Source: Paracyclopina nana
Lineage: Eukaryota; Arthropoda; Copepoda; Cyclopoida; Cyclopettidae
Assembly (NCBI GenBank): GCA_019096065.1
Contig: JAGUCH010000001.1
Location: forward strand, 12,028,001 to 12,092,000
Reading direction: 5' to 3'
Length of the DNA stretch: 64,000 nt
Position numbers and translations under genes: made by a program. The notes beneath the pieces were generated by a model. The model had not been told where the DNA came from and did no database searches. It saw nothing but the letters and a program-made list of their open reading frames with translations. Shown in pieces: positions 1 to 12,202 of the stretch (positions are counted from its first letter, which is position 1; each line of letters begins with the position of its first letter).

Positions 1-56
1 ATAACTGAGCTGGGGTCAAGAATTGGTGATACTGTGTCACGACTGACCATAGTTGG

Positions 57-371
57 TTGAAAACGCAAGAACTTCAAAATTCACTCCTGGCTTTTCTGAC
101 CGAAATCTTGGACTGGATTACTTGGATTCAAAATTCACTCTTGGCTGGTTTTAACGCCATCTTAAACAGCAACACTTGCATTCAAAATTCACTCCTGGCC
201 TTTCTGACCGAAATCTTGGAATGCATTACTTGCATTCAAAATTCACTCTTGGCTGGATTTAGTGCCTTTTTGAATAGCAATACTTGCATTCAAAATTCAC
301 TCCTGGCCTTTCTGACGTTGAGCGCCTTACATGGTCCCAACCAAACTTTTTCAACAGCTTCTTCATCGTAA
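57..371 (+). repeat. 54-bp tandem repeat with an open 18-residue-period frame
   Basis: The phrase TTCAAAATTCACTC recurs at 73, 127, 181, 235 and 289, exactly 54 bp apart. Odd and even units differ: one type continues CTCCTGGCCTTTCTGACC, the other CTCTTGGCTGG, so there is a 108-bp higher-order period. One frame is open across the whole array and encodes about five 18-residue repeats beginning QNSLLA. There is no clear ATG context, intron or neighbouring exon, and the frame ends in unrelated sequence. It may be a piece of a repetitive protein gene or a minisatellite that happens to be open because its unit length is a multiple of three. I do not call it a gene. Confidence 0.75.
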
Positions 372-639
372 ATTGGGTAAGGTATCTTAAAAAACCAATA
401 TGTTTTCATGATTCAGATTTTCCGTTTTTAGACCAACACCTAAATTAGGATGAGGCGTCGATTTTGTTTTTTTAGCTCTTCCATGATTCCAAGTTGATCG
501 GGGAAAAAATTCTGTCGTTCAACAGCAAGTCATTTCTTGCAACCCGAGTTGGTGAATCCACAGAGAAAGGAAGTGGAGTGGAAACAGTCGATGCGATCAC
601 GGTGACAAGTCCTGGTCATCGTCAGCGAGAATCATCGAT

Positions 640-1525
640 CGTTGGCCATGGTCAAGTGTAGGGACTCCTACCCATGGATCGACATAAGATCGTCCGTGGA
701 TAGACTAAGACGAACCGGACTTGGATTGACAAAACGAATCATCCTTGGATCGACTATGAGAACACTCAGTCCTTAGATAGACCAGGACTGACTGTATTTG
801 GTTAGACAAGAAAAACGCACTATACCTGGATAGACAAGACGAACCACCATCCTTGGATCGACAACGGATCGTTCTTGGATCGACTGGTGAACTCCAGTCA
901 CCCAAGTTTAACAAAAAAAGTCTTGCTTGTCAGCCGAGACTTGCTGTGCAATTTTGCTTGAAATCTTTTATTTTGCAATTCTCACTTAGTAATTTTTCTT
1001 AAAATTCTTACTTTGTAACCTAAACAAGTCTTTGCTTAAGAAAAAATTCTCAGCTGGACTAGGTTAGTTCTAGTCTATCCAGGGACTGTTTGTTATTTCA
1101 GTCGACCCAAGGATGATCCGTTTTTCGATGCAGCGTTTTTCGATGCAGCGTTTTTCGATGCAGGTACAGTGCGTTCTGCTAGTCTATCCAAGTACAGTTT
1201 TGTACCTTTTCATGAAGGACAGCTTTTAAAAGTTATGACTGAAATAGTCGTTGTAGATAACCAGGGCATTAAAACAGATCCTTGTAGATATTAAAACAGA
1301 CGCCAATAGACTTTAAAACACAGGTACAAAACTGTCTCCAGCTACTCAGCCTTAGATCTTAAAAATATGGTTGTAGATCGTAAAACATAAACACCCTGTA
1401 GATCTTAAAACGTAGATCAAAGTACGGTTTCCCACAGTGAGTTCTCATAGTCTATCCAGGGATGATCTGTCGTAGCCTGTCCAGGGACAGGGGCAGTATG
1501 TTCTAGTCGATCCAAGTACGGCCGA
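640..1525. repeat. Foldback-like repeat with iterated GGATCGAC arms
   Basis: From about 640 to 910 a degenerate motif of the form CTTGGATCGAC or GGATAGAC is repeated about eight times. From about 1060 to 1520 the complement (GTCGATCCAAG, GTCTATCCAGG) is repeated about seven times, so the two halves are inverted copies of one degenerate minisatellite. The centre carries three direct 15-bp units starting GTTTTTCGATGCAG at 1120, 1135 and 1150, and a second degenerate motif, GTAGATCTTAAAAC, repeated at 1240-1420. A similar GTAGATTTTAAAAC motif reappears near 39225. No ORF of note. Possibly a decayed foldback transposon. Confidence 0.5.
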
Positions 1526-1903
1526 CCAACGGGAGCTAAATTATAAACGCATCCAATCATTTGAAGCTAAAAAATCCGGAACCTTGAAAAAGTAAGTTTT
1601 TTTAAAAAAATTATCATTTTGAGAACAGATAGGATTACCCAAACACGTTGACGTTTAGAGACATCGAGCAGTTTTGTTTCCTTTCTAGACTGAGTTTATG
1701 ATGGAAAGCAATTTTCGCATGTATAATTTAGTTTATCAATTCATCTCAGTTCATATAACTACACATACATAAAAGCTCTGACATTTTACTTTATCAAGTG
1801 ACACACATTATAAAGTATTTTATAATGTGTTGCTCCTCTGTTTGACCAGAGACCATGATATTGTCCAAGAAGTAAATCCCATTGCAGAAAAAAGGAGAAA
1901 AAA

Positions 1904-1976
1904 TGCCTTGTATGGGGATTGAACCCTGATCATCTAGATCTGGAATCCGACGCTCTACTGACTGAACTACTGATTT
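1904..1976 (-). pseudogene. Degenerate tRNA-Trp-like sequence
   Basis: On the minus strand there is a recognisable A box (around TAGTTCAGTCAGTAGAGC), a TTCCAGA anticodon loop giving CCA (Trp), and a B box (GGGTTCAATCCCC), followed by a T run. The 5' acceptor strand does not pair with the 3' strand, and the T stem has only three good pairs. It is therefore a pseudogene or the tRNA-derived head of a SINE, not a working tRNA gene. Confidence 0.5.
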
Positions 1977-2984
1977 ACTAAGAATTTTGTTGGTAAAATT
2001 TGTTTTAAGAATGACATTTGTGCTCTTCTACTAAGCTTAGCTCAGCTCAGTAGAAGTCTCTTTCAAAGATACCAGACAAACTTGATCTAACACATCTTTT
2101 AGCTTCAAAAAGTGCCAAATTCAAAATGCACACTTTTTAAGTGATTGATTAACACTTTCAGCTACTCTTGCACTACTGAGGGCCTCTCAACCCAATCCCT
2201 CAAAGTAATTGTTCAAATGATAAGTTAAAATTGCATGGTATAGTAACTTCATTAAAATTTAAAAATTAATAACAATCATATAAAAGCGTATATAGAAATA
2301 AACAAATTATAAAACAGGCTTACAAAATATCTGAGCTCATTTTACAAAGTAAAAATCTCGTAGCATTACTTGTCTCTCGCAAGCTCAAGCCCGCAAAGTT
2401 GCCACTCGATTGTTACTTTACAAAATTTGCTCAGCTATTTTATTAGCTTGTTTTATAAATTGTTTACATATATAAATAGATATTATCCTGTGTTTTGCCA
2501 CCAAATTATAATTTTTGAATGATGCTAATCTGCCCAATCATGCTATGAGTCTTATTATGATGATGCAATTTCTTAACGACATATCCTCTCAACGGAGCCG
2601 CCCTGATGAATCTCAGGCAAATCTTTAATATACTGCAACATTTGCTAAGCAAGTTTTTATTTTATTTTTTTGTGCATTTCGATATTTCCAATAATATTTT
2701 TAATTGAATTTTACTTTCAGACTTCTATCACTCATATTCGGACGGAATGGCTTAGAAAAATGGCAAGATGTGGCCTGGCTCAAAATTGAACCATCATAAT
2801 TGCCTTTCCAAGAAAATCACCATTAACTGTGCAATCACCAAAGCTCAATTTGAGCTGAAAAATATCACTCCTAGTTTTTCTTGAAAACGCCAAGAACAAC
2901 GTTGGTTTTATTGAGTGGCAGCCATGGCCCATGTCGAAGAAATGTAATATCCCCAGCGACAAGGTAAGTTGGATGCCTATACCA
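1977..2984. other. AT-rich stretch, no gene seen
   Basis: Low-complexity AT-rich sequence. I see no exon with plausible splice sites and no clear repeat structure. The stretch 1526-1903 is equally unremarkable. Confidence 0.5.
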
Positions 2985-4025
2985 GGAACTACAAACAGAA
3001 CGCACGCAAAACTACAAATAACGGACGCGCACATGGATCTACAAAACTTTTTTTTATTAAACCAACCTCATATGGACCTACACTGAACCAAGCGCACCCA
3101 AGCTACATTTAACAGATACGCACATGAACCTACATAAAAAGCTGTTAGCACAATGAACACTGATGATTCGCACATGAAACTACATTTGACTAAACGCACG
3201 GACTATTTGTACTTTTTTGACTAATTGGACTTTTTGGTCAATTGGCTTTTCTGCCCTCTCAAACTTTTAGGACTTAAGGGCGTTCTCATATTGGACTTTA
3301 GCTTACCAAAACCTGATTTTGGTTAACCAAAAACTGGTTTTAGTAAAGCGCTATGTAGTGGCTACCTACCGAAAACAGGTTTTTGGTTAACCAAAATCAA
3401 GTTTTGGTAAGCTAAAGTCCAATATGAGAACGCCCTTTAATGAACAATTTGGACTTTTTTGACTATTTCAACTTTTCAAATGTTAAGAACTATTTGGACT
3501 TATAGGACTATTTGGACTTTTTTGACTAATTGGTTTTTTTGGTCTATTGAATTTTCTACCTTTTCAAACTAGTCAAAATAGTCAAAAGACCAAAAGGTAC
3601 AAATTGTCAAAAAAGTTCTCAAAGTTTGAAAAGGTAGAAAAGTCAATAGATAGCATAATTATTCGGTAAATCCACTCATATTTAGTTAAAAGTAGGCGAT
3701 TTTTAGCTAAAAATAGTACTTGAAATTGATAACCATCATTAAAAAGTTTTTTTTACTATTTAAGGATAGTCTTACTCTTGTGGATTCTTGTGCACTTGGT
3801 ATTGTATATTAATGTGCGTTCATTCTGTTGCTCAAGTGCTCTTTGATTTGCTTGTAGTTTAGTGTGCGTATCCGTCATTTGTAGTTCATGTGCTATTAGT
3901 TTTATGTAGATTCATGTGCGATTGGGGTTGTTTACATTCTGGGCCAAAAATCTTTGTAGTCTGACGTGCGCACTGTTTTGTAGGTTTATGTGCGATCGGT
4001 TGACTGTAGGACAAAGTACGCGCCC
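2985..4025. repeat. Large foldback-like structure with CGCACATG arms
   Basis: The left arm (about 2985-3190) repeats a degenerate unit of the type CGCACATGAACCTACA. The right arm (about 3785-4025) carries the reverse complement (TGTAGNTTNATGTGCG) several times. Between the arms, 3200-3660 holds iterated GGACTTTTTTGACTA phrases and a hairpin formed by CTATTGAATTTTCTACC (3544) and its complement ending at 3652. A separate short inverted-repeat element is inserted at 3277-3436. This is a composite of nested repeats; the outer structure resembles a foldback element. No coding sequence is visible. Confidence 0.5.
3277..3436. mobile_element. MITE, family 1 copy A (AGGGCGTTCTCATATT termini)
   Basis: A 160-bp, almost fully palindromic element. 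It starts AGGGCGTTCTCATATTGGAC and ends with the exact complement, and is flanked by a 3-bp duplication TTA (3274-3276 and 3437-3439). Inner arms contain GGTTAACCAAAA on both sides. It has no coding capacity. Two longer relatives with the same termini and 3-bp duplications lie at 41210-41574 and 45166-45561. The superfamily cannot be fixed from the termini alone; 3-bp duplications are known for PIF/Harbinger and CACTA types. Confidence 0.8.
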
Positions 4026-4339
4026 CCGGTAAGTTGAGTTACGCTGCATTTGATTATATGGGTGCCCGTTAAAAAGCCTGAATATATGTTATGTTGCTTT
4101 GACCGAGCTTGATAAAAACGTACCTTTCAACCCTAAGAAATGATTGGTTTTACCATACAATAGCTTTAATAATTCAGCCCCCTCTATTATGACGAAAAAC
4201 GGCGGTAGAATTTGCTTATCTAAACGCCGTTTCTTTAGGCAGACTACATTCATTCGAGAGATTATCCCTTGTATTTGCTACTAAGAGTAAACAAAACTGC
4301 ACCTTTTTGATAAGGGGTTTTTTCCTTTTTTCATTGGCA

Positions 4340-5892
4340 ATGTCTAGAAGCCGCACAATTATTTTTGTTATAGCATTAGCAATATCTAGCTTCTGGATAG
4401 CTTGTTTTAGCATATCTCATGAAGACCCAAAAACTGACCCTGGAGGTTTAGAGAGTCAACCTGAGCTGGATAATGGTACGTTAATGAGGAGGTGTGTTGT
4501 AAAATAACTGAGCCTTTCAACCGATTCAATTTGATGCAAAATTGAATATAACCCATGGCCATATTTGCTCCGTTTTATTGGAAAAAAGCAATAATAAGCC
4601 GTAATAGCTTGCAAATTTTTTGGCAATAAAGTGTGATCTGATACATCTGATTCAGTTGTATTGCTGAATAATGAAGCATTCATTCTATAAAGTTTATTGC
4701 ATTTTATTCGGTTTCACCGTCAGTCAAATACTATTTGGATATTTTTTAATTCACAGCAAAAATCACGGCAAAGAAAAAAGTGCATTTATTAATTTTCAAT
4801 TCCGAATTGGTTCATTAAATCCATTTTAGAGGGATCTGAAATGAGTGAAAGTACAAGTGACAAAGGCGTATCTCACATGATTGATATCACCGAGCTAGGT
4901 AAGCATGTGTTTTTTTTTTCTTTGCCAAGAAGCCCTTTACTAAAGGTTCCTATCAGGCATCTTCGATTTTCACAATCTGACACTGGAGGGTGCAGACGTA
5001 TCCTCCAATGTGGTTATAATTGTCATAACCCGCTGGAATGCTTATGAGGCTAGAAAATCAATTCGCAACAGTTTTGCTCAATTTCATCAAGGAAAAAATT
5101 TTACTTACACCACACTTTTCTTATTTGGGTTTGATGAGCAAGTAAGAAAAGAAGCCATGCTCAAGTTGAGGTATGAAAGTAGGACGTATGGTGATTTATT
5201 AGTACCTGAAGTGGAAGACAACTATCACACTGTGGCCATGAAGTTACTAGCTGCTTTTCATTGGATCTCAAACAATCTACCAAACGTTGAATGGATTGTA
5301 AAAGCCGATGATGATGTCATTCTCAACATGCTGCTTTTAGACGATTATTTGAGCAAGGCTGATGCGAGCAACATCCATTGTAAAGTAATGTCAGACAGGC
5401 CTGTCATGAGATCACCAACGGCTAAATGGTTTGCATTTTTCTAGAAAAATTAAGCCTGAAGGAACGCTTTTGTGCTTTTTTCAACTTTTCACTCTATTTT
5501 AGGTATATTTCCAAGATGGAGTACAAGTTGAGCACTTATCCAAAATATTGCCTAGGACCTACATATATCATGAGCAGGGCCACTATTGATTTAATTTTTA
5601 ATGCTTTTTGTACTTCATTCAAAACTGACTACATCTGGATAGAAGATGTTTACCTCACGGGTAACTCAAGTTTTTTCACTATTTTTCGAATCGGATATGT
5701 AGAGGATTATTTACATCAGGAATCTTGGCTGAAAGGATAGGCATTGCTCATGCGGACTTCTCTTTTCATCTGAAATTCAACCAAGACAATCTTAGGTTTA
5801 TCTCGGCTCTTGTTGACCAGATATCAGTAGAGGAGCGAGCTGAAAAGTGGCATGAACTTTTTGATAACAAATCACTGGATGACTTTCTTTGA
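4340..5892 (+). CDS. GT31 family beta-1,3-glycosyltransferase (galactosyl- or GlcNAc-transferase-like)
   Basis: Five exons: 4340-4475, 4830-4898, 4957-5428, 5503-5660, 5720-5892, all GT-AG and in phase, giving 335 residues. The start is the first ATG of exon 1. Residues 5-23 are a single hydrophobic segment, so this is a type II Golgi-type membrane enzyme with a short cytosolic tail. Family signatures are present in order: RKSIRNSF near residue 108 (the R-x3-R motif), the DDD metal/nucleotide-sugar motif at about 186-188 (KADDDV), YPKYCLGPTYIMS, and EDVYLTG at about 273-279. Length and motif order match galactosyltransferase family 31, which transfers Gal or GlcNAc in beta-1,3 linkage onto glycoprotein or glycolipid acceptors in the Golgi. 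Acceptor and donor cannot be told from sequence. It converges with the DPP4-like gene, 146 bp away. Confidence 0.87.
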
Positions 5893-6038
5893 ATAATTCG
5901 AAATGAACATGCTACAAGCGTCCCTATTTATTTCTATCTTAGAAAATACCGAATAATATTCTGGTTCCACGCATTTTTGAACAGGAAATCCGTCAACAAT
6001 CACAAGTAGAATTTCAAAGAATTGGAACAGAGAACTTG

Positions 6039-9000
6039 CTATTCTACTACCAGGGGATCAAATTTGGCGAAGCATTTTTGCAGGAAATTCGTCACAGAGC
6101 TGTACAGATGAACTTTGACACCAGCCAAAAAGTGGCCCTCGTCCGGATAGAACTGCAACAATAGAGGAGTTGATCATTTACGTGAAATCCATGTGGTGAG
6201 ATGCTTCTTACGTGTTGCTCGAAAGGAATGTTGTGCGAAACCAAAGCTTTGGCCAGGATCATGCTATTTTGAAAGTGAACATTCCTATCCGCCATTCCAT
6301 GCGCGAGAAAAAACTCTTTGCCTCGAATCCATTTGCACCGATCAATCAAGCTGGATTTTTGGTAGCCTCGAAAGTTTTCCGTCGGCAATGGCAACCCCAT
6401 GTAACGTTCAGTGTACGCAGATTCTGCAGGCAAAAGAAAAAGTCATTACTAAACATCTATATCAATCTCTGGATGTCGATGGCAGCAAAAAACAACGGGA
6501 TTGAACTCATTGTAGCAGAAGATCATAAAATGGCTAACCATAGAATCTCCAGTCCACAACTGGCGAGACGGCAACGCCACAAGCCAAAAGATCTGAATGC
6601 CTTTCCGCAAGCATCATTGAGGCAATGTATCCACCATAGCTCACTCCAGTGACAGCCATTTTGTCTGCGTTGACAAAAGGCAGCCTCATTGCGTACCTAG
6701 AACAAATTATACGCTTTACTACAACTCCATTCTTCTCAAGTTGGCCTATAGTCAATTCAGTGTAACCTCAAAGCAACCATTTGATCCTGCACTTCCAGCT
6801 CCCCGAGACGATTTTTCACGATCGTTTCATGAGCCTCTCCTTGGCCTCCGGATCCGTAGCCGTCAACTTCCAGCACAATAAAGCTGAGGCCAGAGGACAT
6901 GTAGGTGTTAAAGTCGATTTTCCATTTATCTAGCAAGAGTTGAGAGCCAGGACCTGAATACCTACAAGTATGGATTAAGTTTATTTTTGGGTGCAGAACC
7001 AGCAATTGTGCTTGGCTTTTTTCTCAAAGGTTAGAAAGTTGGCAGCCTCGTGCTTAATGCATTTAATTACAAATTCATTAACTCGAGGCAGAGCAAGTTT
7101 GGTCCCAACTCCAACATATAAGCAGAAGTTCCCTTCCAAAATATTTTTCTTTTCCCCTAAATGCTGAAAGAGCTAGGAGACTTACACATGAAGTACCAGG
7201 GGAAATTCAACGAACTCATCAGTCCGGAGTTCTGGAGGGTAATAGAATTTGGCGCGAAGCATCCGGTCGGAATCCGGAACCGGAATTAGCACCTCTTCGA
7301 TTTGCGGTGGGGACATGGTATCCATTAATTCGACTAGTTCTTTGTATTCATCCAGAACCTTGACGATGTTATAAGAATCCGGAGGAGAGATGGCTACCAA
7401 GAAATTACTTGGAAGATCTGGCCCTTGGCACTCGAGCACAAAATAACTGAAGCTAAAACATCATATTGATTTGTATATAATGATGAGGCCTATTTAAATA
7501 ATTACTTCGGACTAAATATCGCGTTGCTATAGGTGCATGTGTAATTGGGCAGCTGCGCGGCTAGATCACATGTGATGCATTTTGGGGTTGATTTGGTCGT
7601 CATCCATCTATCACTAGTTGAATAGATATGCCGCTGTGACGGATTATTTTCGGGTGTTCCCTGGAAGTATCTGTAAAGAAAATTCTATATCAATTTCACT
7701 CAGAGCATCTTGGTTTTATTTTTACACTAGGCCTTGGTCCTCGTTCCAGGCCAGAATTTTCTCCACTTCATAATGGCCAAATGTCAGTGGATGCACTATG
7801 TGTGTTCGATTTGTCTCTATGAGAGCTATGTGGGCATAGTTTCCGAAATCCCCATCTCGCAAAGGGGCTAACAAGAGAAACGCGTCGCCATTCCGCGAAT
7901 ATAACGGCGGGGAATAGAGAGTCGACCAGGCATTGGCATCTACTTCTTCGCGATAAGTCTGTGGGCAAAAAGAAACGATGTCAGCACTTTTGCTAAATTA
8001 TTAGCCGTTCAATGAGGCCTGTGCCATTTTTGGGAAGTACAACTTTCATGCTATTGACAAGGGAATATCCGCTCTTATGACAAAAGCATCTTCCATTTTT
8101 ACAAAAGATGCTAAGCGATGGTCAAAGTATCTCATGCTCCTTGCTTGCGTGCATCTTTGATTTTCATTTTTTGACAGCTGCTCATGCTCAGCATTTCATA
8201 CAAAATCAACTGCTTCAAAGCGACAAAATTATATGCTCTGGAATACAAAAGGCCAAATGGAAATTTATGGTGTTATTTCAAATGCACTTGTTATTACACT
8301 CTTTTAGGGAATTCACTGTGGTGCGGAAATTTATATTCTCCAAGGCACCACTGCGTTATATGTGGGAGAAGCTGGCATCAAAACTACATGCAAAAAGAGA
8401 TGAATTTATTTTTTGCGAAGAGACGCTGGAAGTCTGGAGCATCAGAAGTAGTCTTACTAGTACATGCTTTTGGTTTTACTGGCTTTCTGAATTAAATGGT
8501 GCGCGTAACGATCTTTTTAGGCAAAACTGTGCAATTTTTGCAATGGGACAATACACTATCTGCGAGCGTCCAATTATGCTTGTGAAGCCAGCAGCATTTT
8601 TTGGATATGATGAAATTAATGCGGCAAACTAGTTGTTGTATGATAAATGCTGGGTTGATAAATGAAAAAGTAGCAATATACTACAAGCATGGCTAGCTGA
8701 AATAATCCTAGAGGAATTACTATAGAACGTACCACGCTGCACACCCAAGTAGGTTGATTGCACTCCGTGACCAGGCTTATATTTTGAGCTCGGTTCATCC
8801 AAATCACGGCCACTGCATCAGACCTCACCCAGCTGACAGCCGTAAAGTAATATTCACTGAAATTATTACATTACGCGTCTTTTTTTCTCACAGCAATCAC
8901 AGATTATTTTTGCTTTTACTAGACAATACTCACATTTCTCTAAAGATTGGCGGCGTCCGCAGTTCTTGGTACTGGAGGTTATCTAGGTCGGATAGGTCTA

Positions 9001-11467
9001 CGTACCACAGGGTAACTTGGGGATTTGGCGTTCCAGCCTAAAGAGAGCAATTTGGAAAAAATGCCAACATTCTGAAATGATGCTGTAGTTTTACCTTAGG
9101 ATAGCGCATAAAAGCATCTTTGGGGTACGGATTAATGATGGCATCGCTTCCGTCTCCGTACATTTTCCACTGAACTGTCTGTACTTGAGAGTCGTTGAAG
9201 GTAGCGTAGACAAGTTTCTTTTTATTTGGCGACACCCAAATGGCATTATCTCTCCTCAAAATGTCCTCTGAGAGAATTAGAAATGTGTTGCTCTGAAAGC
9301 TTTCTCTTTATACTGTAGTCGTTTGAGATATATGTACCTTCGTATACCCAATCTGGTATACCATGAAATACCACTTCAGGTTGAACAACTTCAGTTTGGC
9401 TGATGGGGAAGATTTTCTTCTCGTTCGCGCTCACATCGGGAATGTAAAAAATATTGTAATTTTCGACAAAGAGAATAGCATCTGCGCTAGAATCCGGAGA
9501 TGTCATCCATCTCGCGTGCATTAGGGCTGGTTTCGTTGCTGCTTCTTCCAGAGATGAGTCTTTGTCATCTTGACGAGCAGTAACCTCCCATAAAAGCCTG
9601 AATGGAAATCAATATACATGTATGCACGTTTTGTGTGCAGCTCGTTCATTTACTAAAATCCGAAATGGAGATGTTCCCATGGGAGTTCTATTTTTAAAAG
9701 CAAGCTCATCTTTCATATTAATCGATGAATGGCTCCCCATCTTCCGAAAATGATTTATACCGCATTTTTTGTTCCCACTACCTCTTCCAGTACCCGTTTC
9801 CCTTACAAGTTTTCAAGAAAATTGCATGTATTTGCCAACGTACAATTGCTCCTTCTTCAAACTTATCTTGAAGGTAGTAGTAGAAAGTGAAAGCAATAAT
9901 AGTGGCCACATGGGAGCCAGACTTTTTATTCATGATTTTCTAGTGCCAATGCTGGTCTACTTGTGGCTGCTCTGTCCTTGTTGTTTTCAAGATCATAAGG
10001 CCGAAAAAAAGACCTTGCCATGCAAATACTCCCATGGGAGCCAGTGCTAAACTTTTTCTCGTTTTTTTCTACTTACCCAGTTTTGACTTCATAGATGGCA
10101 TAGTGTGCAAAGGATGAATATCGGTAGCGCTGAAAAGGAAGCAAAAAAGAGCTTTCTCCTTTTTCATTTTTGGTCTAAATTGCCAGCTCTAATTAATGGC
10201 CAAGTGATTTTTGGCAAGTCACAGCTATAAATAAAGGAGAAAAAGTGCTTTTGCTGCTCCAGTCAATGAGTGAAGAAAATATCATTATATGGTTGCTAGT
10301 GGCGTGGTAGCTTTTCCTCACGAAAGCTCCAGCCTTCATCGAATCTAGCTGGAAAGTTGCAATTTCGTCAATGGAAAAATGCTTGCATTTGAAAAAGAGA
10401 CATGTTTTTCTCTGTGTTTGCCAATAATTGGGCAATGGGATGCAATGTTTGCCCTCAGGCTTTGTGCTATTGGAGAAATTATTGCAAACCCAAACTTTCT
10501 TGTGGATTGCTGAAAGAAAAGCTAACCTTTGAGGCCTGCTTTGCTTAAATGCCAGATAAATAGCGAAAAATTTTGCTTTAATGGCGTGCGTGACATCGTC
10601 ACATCATAGCAACAATATCGGGTTTAAAGAGGAAATAGCATTATTACCTGGACAGCGCCGTACTGAAGGAGCACAAATCTCCTTAAAGGCGAAAGAAAAA
10701 AATTGGCCACATTGTAGCGTCTCTGGAAGGAGCAATAACATTAATTGGGCTCTTTTCAAGGAAGCTATTGCCCCACTCACAAAAGTTGTGTTGCTGATAA
10801 TTTGAGTGACGTTGAAAGTATCAAGTTGAACGGTTGACAGTCCTCCCCAAGAATCGCGAAAGAGGAGCTCATTGTCTGAAATCCAACTGCCAACATAACC
10901 AGGAGGGTTGAACCGACGGTCTAAAATATGATCAATCCCGAACCGATGCCCCCTGACTCGAGGGGGCTCTTCTTCGGGTGTCATTAAGACAACAGAAATG
11001 CCCACGCTGCCGAGTATTAACAAAATGACCAATATTGCTATCGTGATGCCTTTCCAGTTGCGTTGGCTAGGACTGGCTGCCACGAGTTCCTGCAACGAAA
11101 AAGCACACGGAATAATAACACATACTAGCTTGTTGGTATTGGTCTGCATGTGGTACATTAGGCAATCGGATTTCTGATGTGAACAAACCAGTTGAGCCGA
11201 AAGGAAGCTGATCAATATTAAACACTCTTGAGCAGCCAGATAGAGGATGTGAAGGTTCAAAACAGCGAGGGGGGAAAGTCAATAATTTATGAGCACCTCA
11301 ATAGTAACAGTAGAAAATTCGAATTTATCTGCTTGCTCTACCTTGTCAGCTTCAAAGCCAGGGATGGGAGTGCTGATTTCAGTGTAGCCCAGTTTAGACT
11401 TGACCCTGTGTACCATTGTGACGACAGCCACATCTGGTAGCTCTGGTGGGGGAGGCAAATCTGCCAT
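6039..11467 (-). CDS. Dipeptidyl peptidase 4-like type II membrane serine peptidase (S9B)
   Basis: Exons on the minus strand: 11467-11342, 11089-10781, (10381-10322 tentative), 10129-10077, 9597-9338, 9267-9095, 9037-8934, 8856-8733, 7958-7726, 7670-7506, 7446-7186, 6961-6767, 6696-6539, 6423-6212, 6152-6039. They join in phase to about 848 residues. Residues about 56-78 form a signal anchor preceded by SQRNWKG, a context typical of arthropod DPP4. The beta-propeller follows; DWVYEE (about 265-270) supplies the double Glu that binds the substrate amino terminus. The hydrolase domain has GVSYGGY (Ser about 707), HGMADRNVHF (Asp about 786) and PDEGH (His about 818), so the triad is intact and an active Xaa-Pro dipeptidase is expected at the cell surface. 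The weak point is the propeller between NTTF and RYRYSSF: the 60-bp exon proposed there is about eight residues shorter than in relatives and has a poor acceptor. The intron at 7959-8732 is unusually long. Confidence 0.9.
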
Positions 11468-12031
11468 TGCTCTGTTCTTTCAATGCATAAATATGCGATA
11501 CCCGTTATTTTAGCACAATGATTGCACAACTATTGAAACATGGTGCATGCTCCTCAATTACTCCGCATGCGCCTCTCATCATCATGAAGGCGCCTCTTAG
11601 CACTCTACAGGGTAATGCAACTTAAAGGAAATCCACATTTGATCGAAATGGACGCTTTTGGCATAGCCAATGAATGTCATTTGAAAGTTTGCTTCTTTTG
11701 CTGCGATCTGCCGTCCCTTGGGAATAATGTAGTGAATGAAGATGTCTTCTTTGTACTGCCCTTACAAAAAGGCCTAGCCTGAATAGACCAAAACGATGTG
11801 GGTTTTTAATAGTTTTACGCATGCTATACCTTGCAAAGTACCGCTTTTCTGGCACGTGCCATGAAGAAACGTAATGTAGCTTGACCCAGTACATCCTACT
11901 TTGGATGCTAGCTGCTGTATCGCCTGAACCACCACAAAATGTTGCATTACATTGACTTGCATAACTATATGTAGATAGCTTGCTTTTTCTCAAGGTTGCC
12001 TAAGTTAATTTACCTTTAACATATAATTATT

Positions 12032-12199
12032 GGCTTAGTCTTTTGCAAATTTTGTGTAGTCACACTATTTAAATAGCTCATAGCATAACATGTATTTAAA
12101 TAGCCTCTAAATGTATTGAAATAGCTGCTATTTAAATACGTTTTATGTTATGAGCTATTCAAATAGCGTGACTTTGCAAAACTTGCGAAAGACTAAGCC
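12032..12199. mobile_element. MITE, family 2 copy A (GGCTTAGTC termini)
   Basis: A 168-bp palindromic element starting GGCTTAGTCTTTTGCAA and ending with its near complement (TTGCGAAAGACTAAGCC). Both inner arms carry CTATTTAAATA and TCATAGCATAACAT-like sequence in opposite orientation. It is flanked by the 3-bp duplication ATT (12029-12031, 12200-12202). No ORF. Related ends occur at 33824, 46164-46308 and 48573-48717. Confidence 0.78.
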
Positions 12200-12202
12200 A
12201 TT

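Noticed and set aside
57..316. Regular repeats as a CRISPR array
   Set aside because: The units are contiguous with no unique spacers, and the genome is animal.
8108..8632. 174-codon plus-strand ORF inside the long DPP4-like intron
   Set aside because: Composition is non-coding-like with many Phe, Cys and Trp residues, no domain is recognisable, and it lies in an intron between two well-supported exons.
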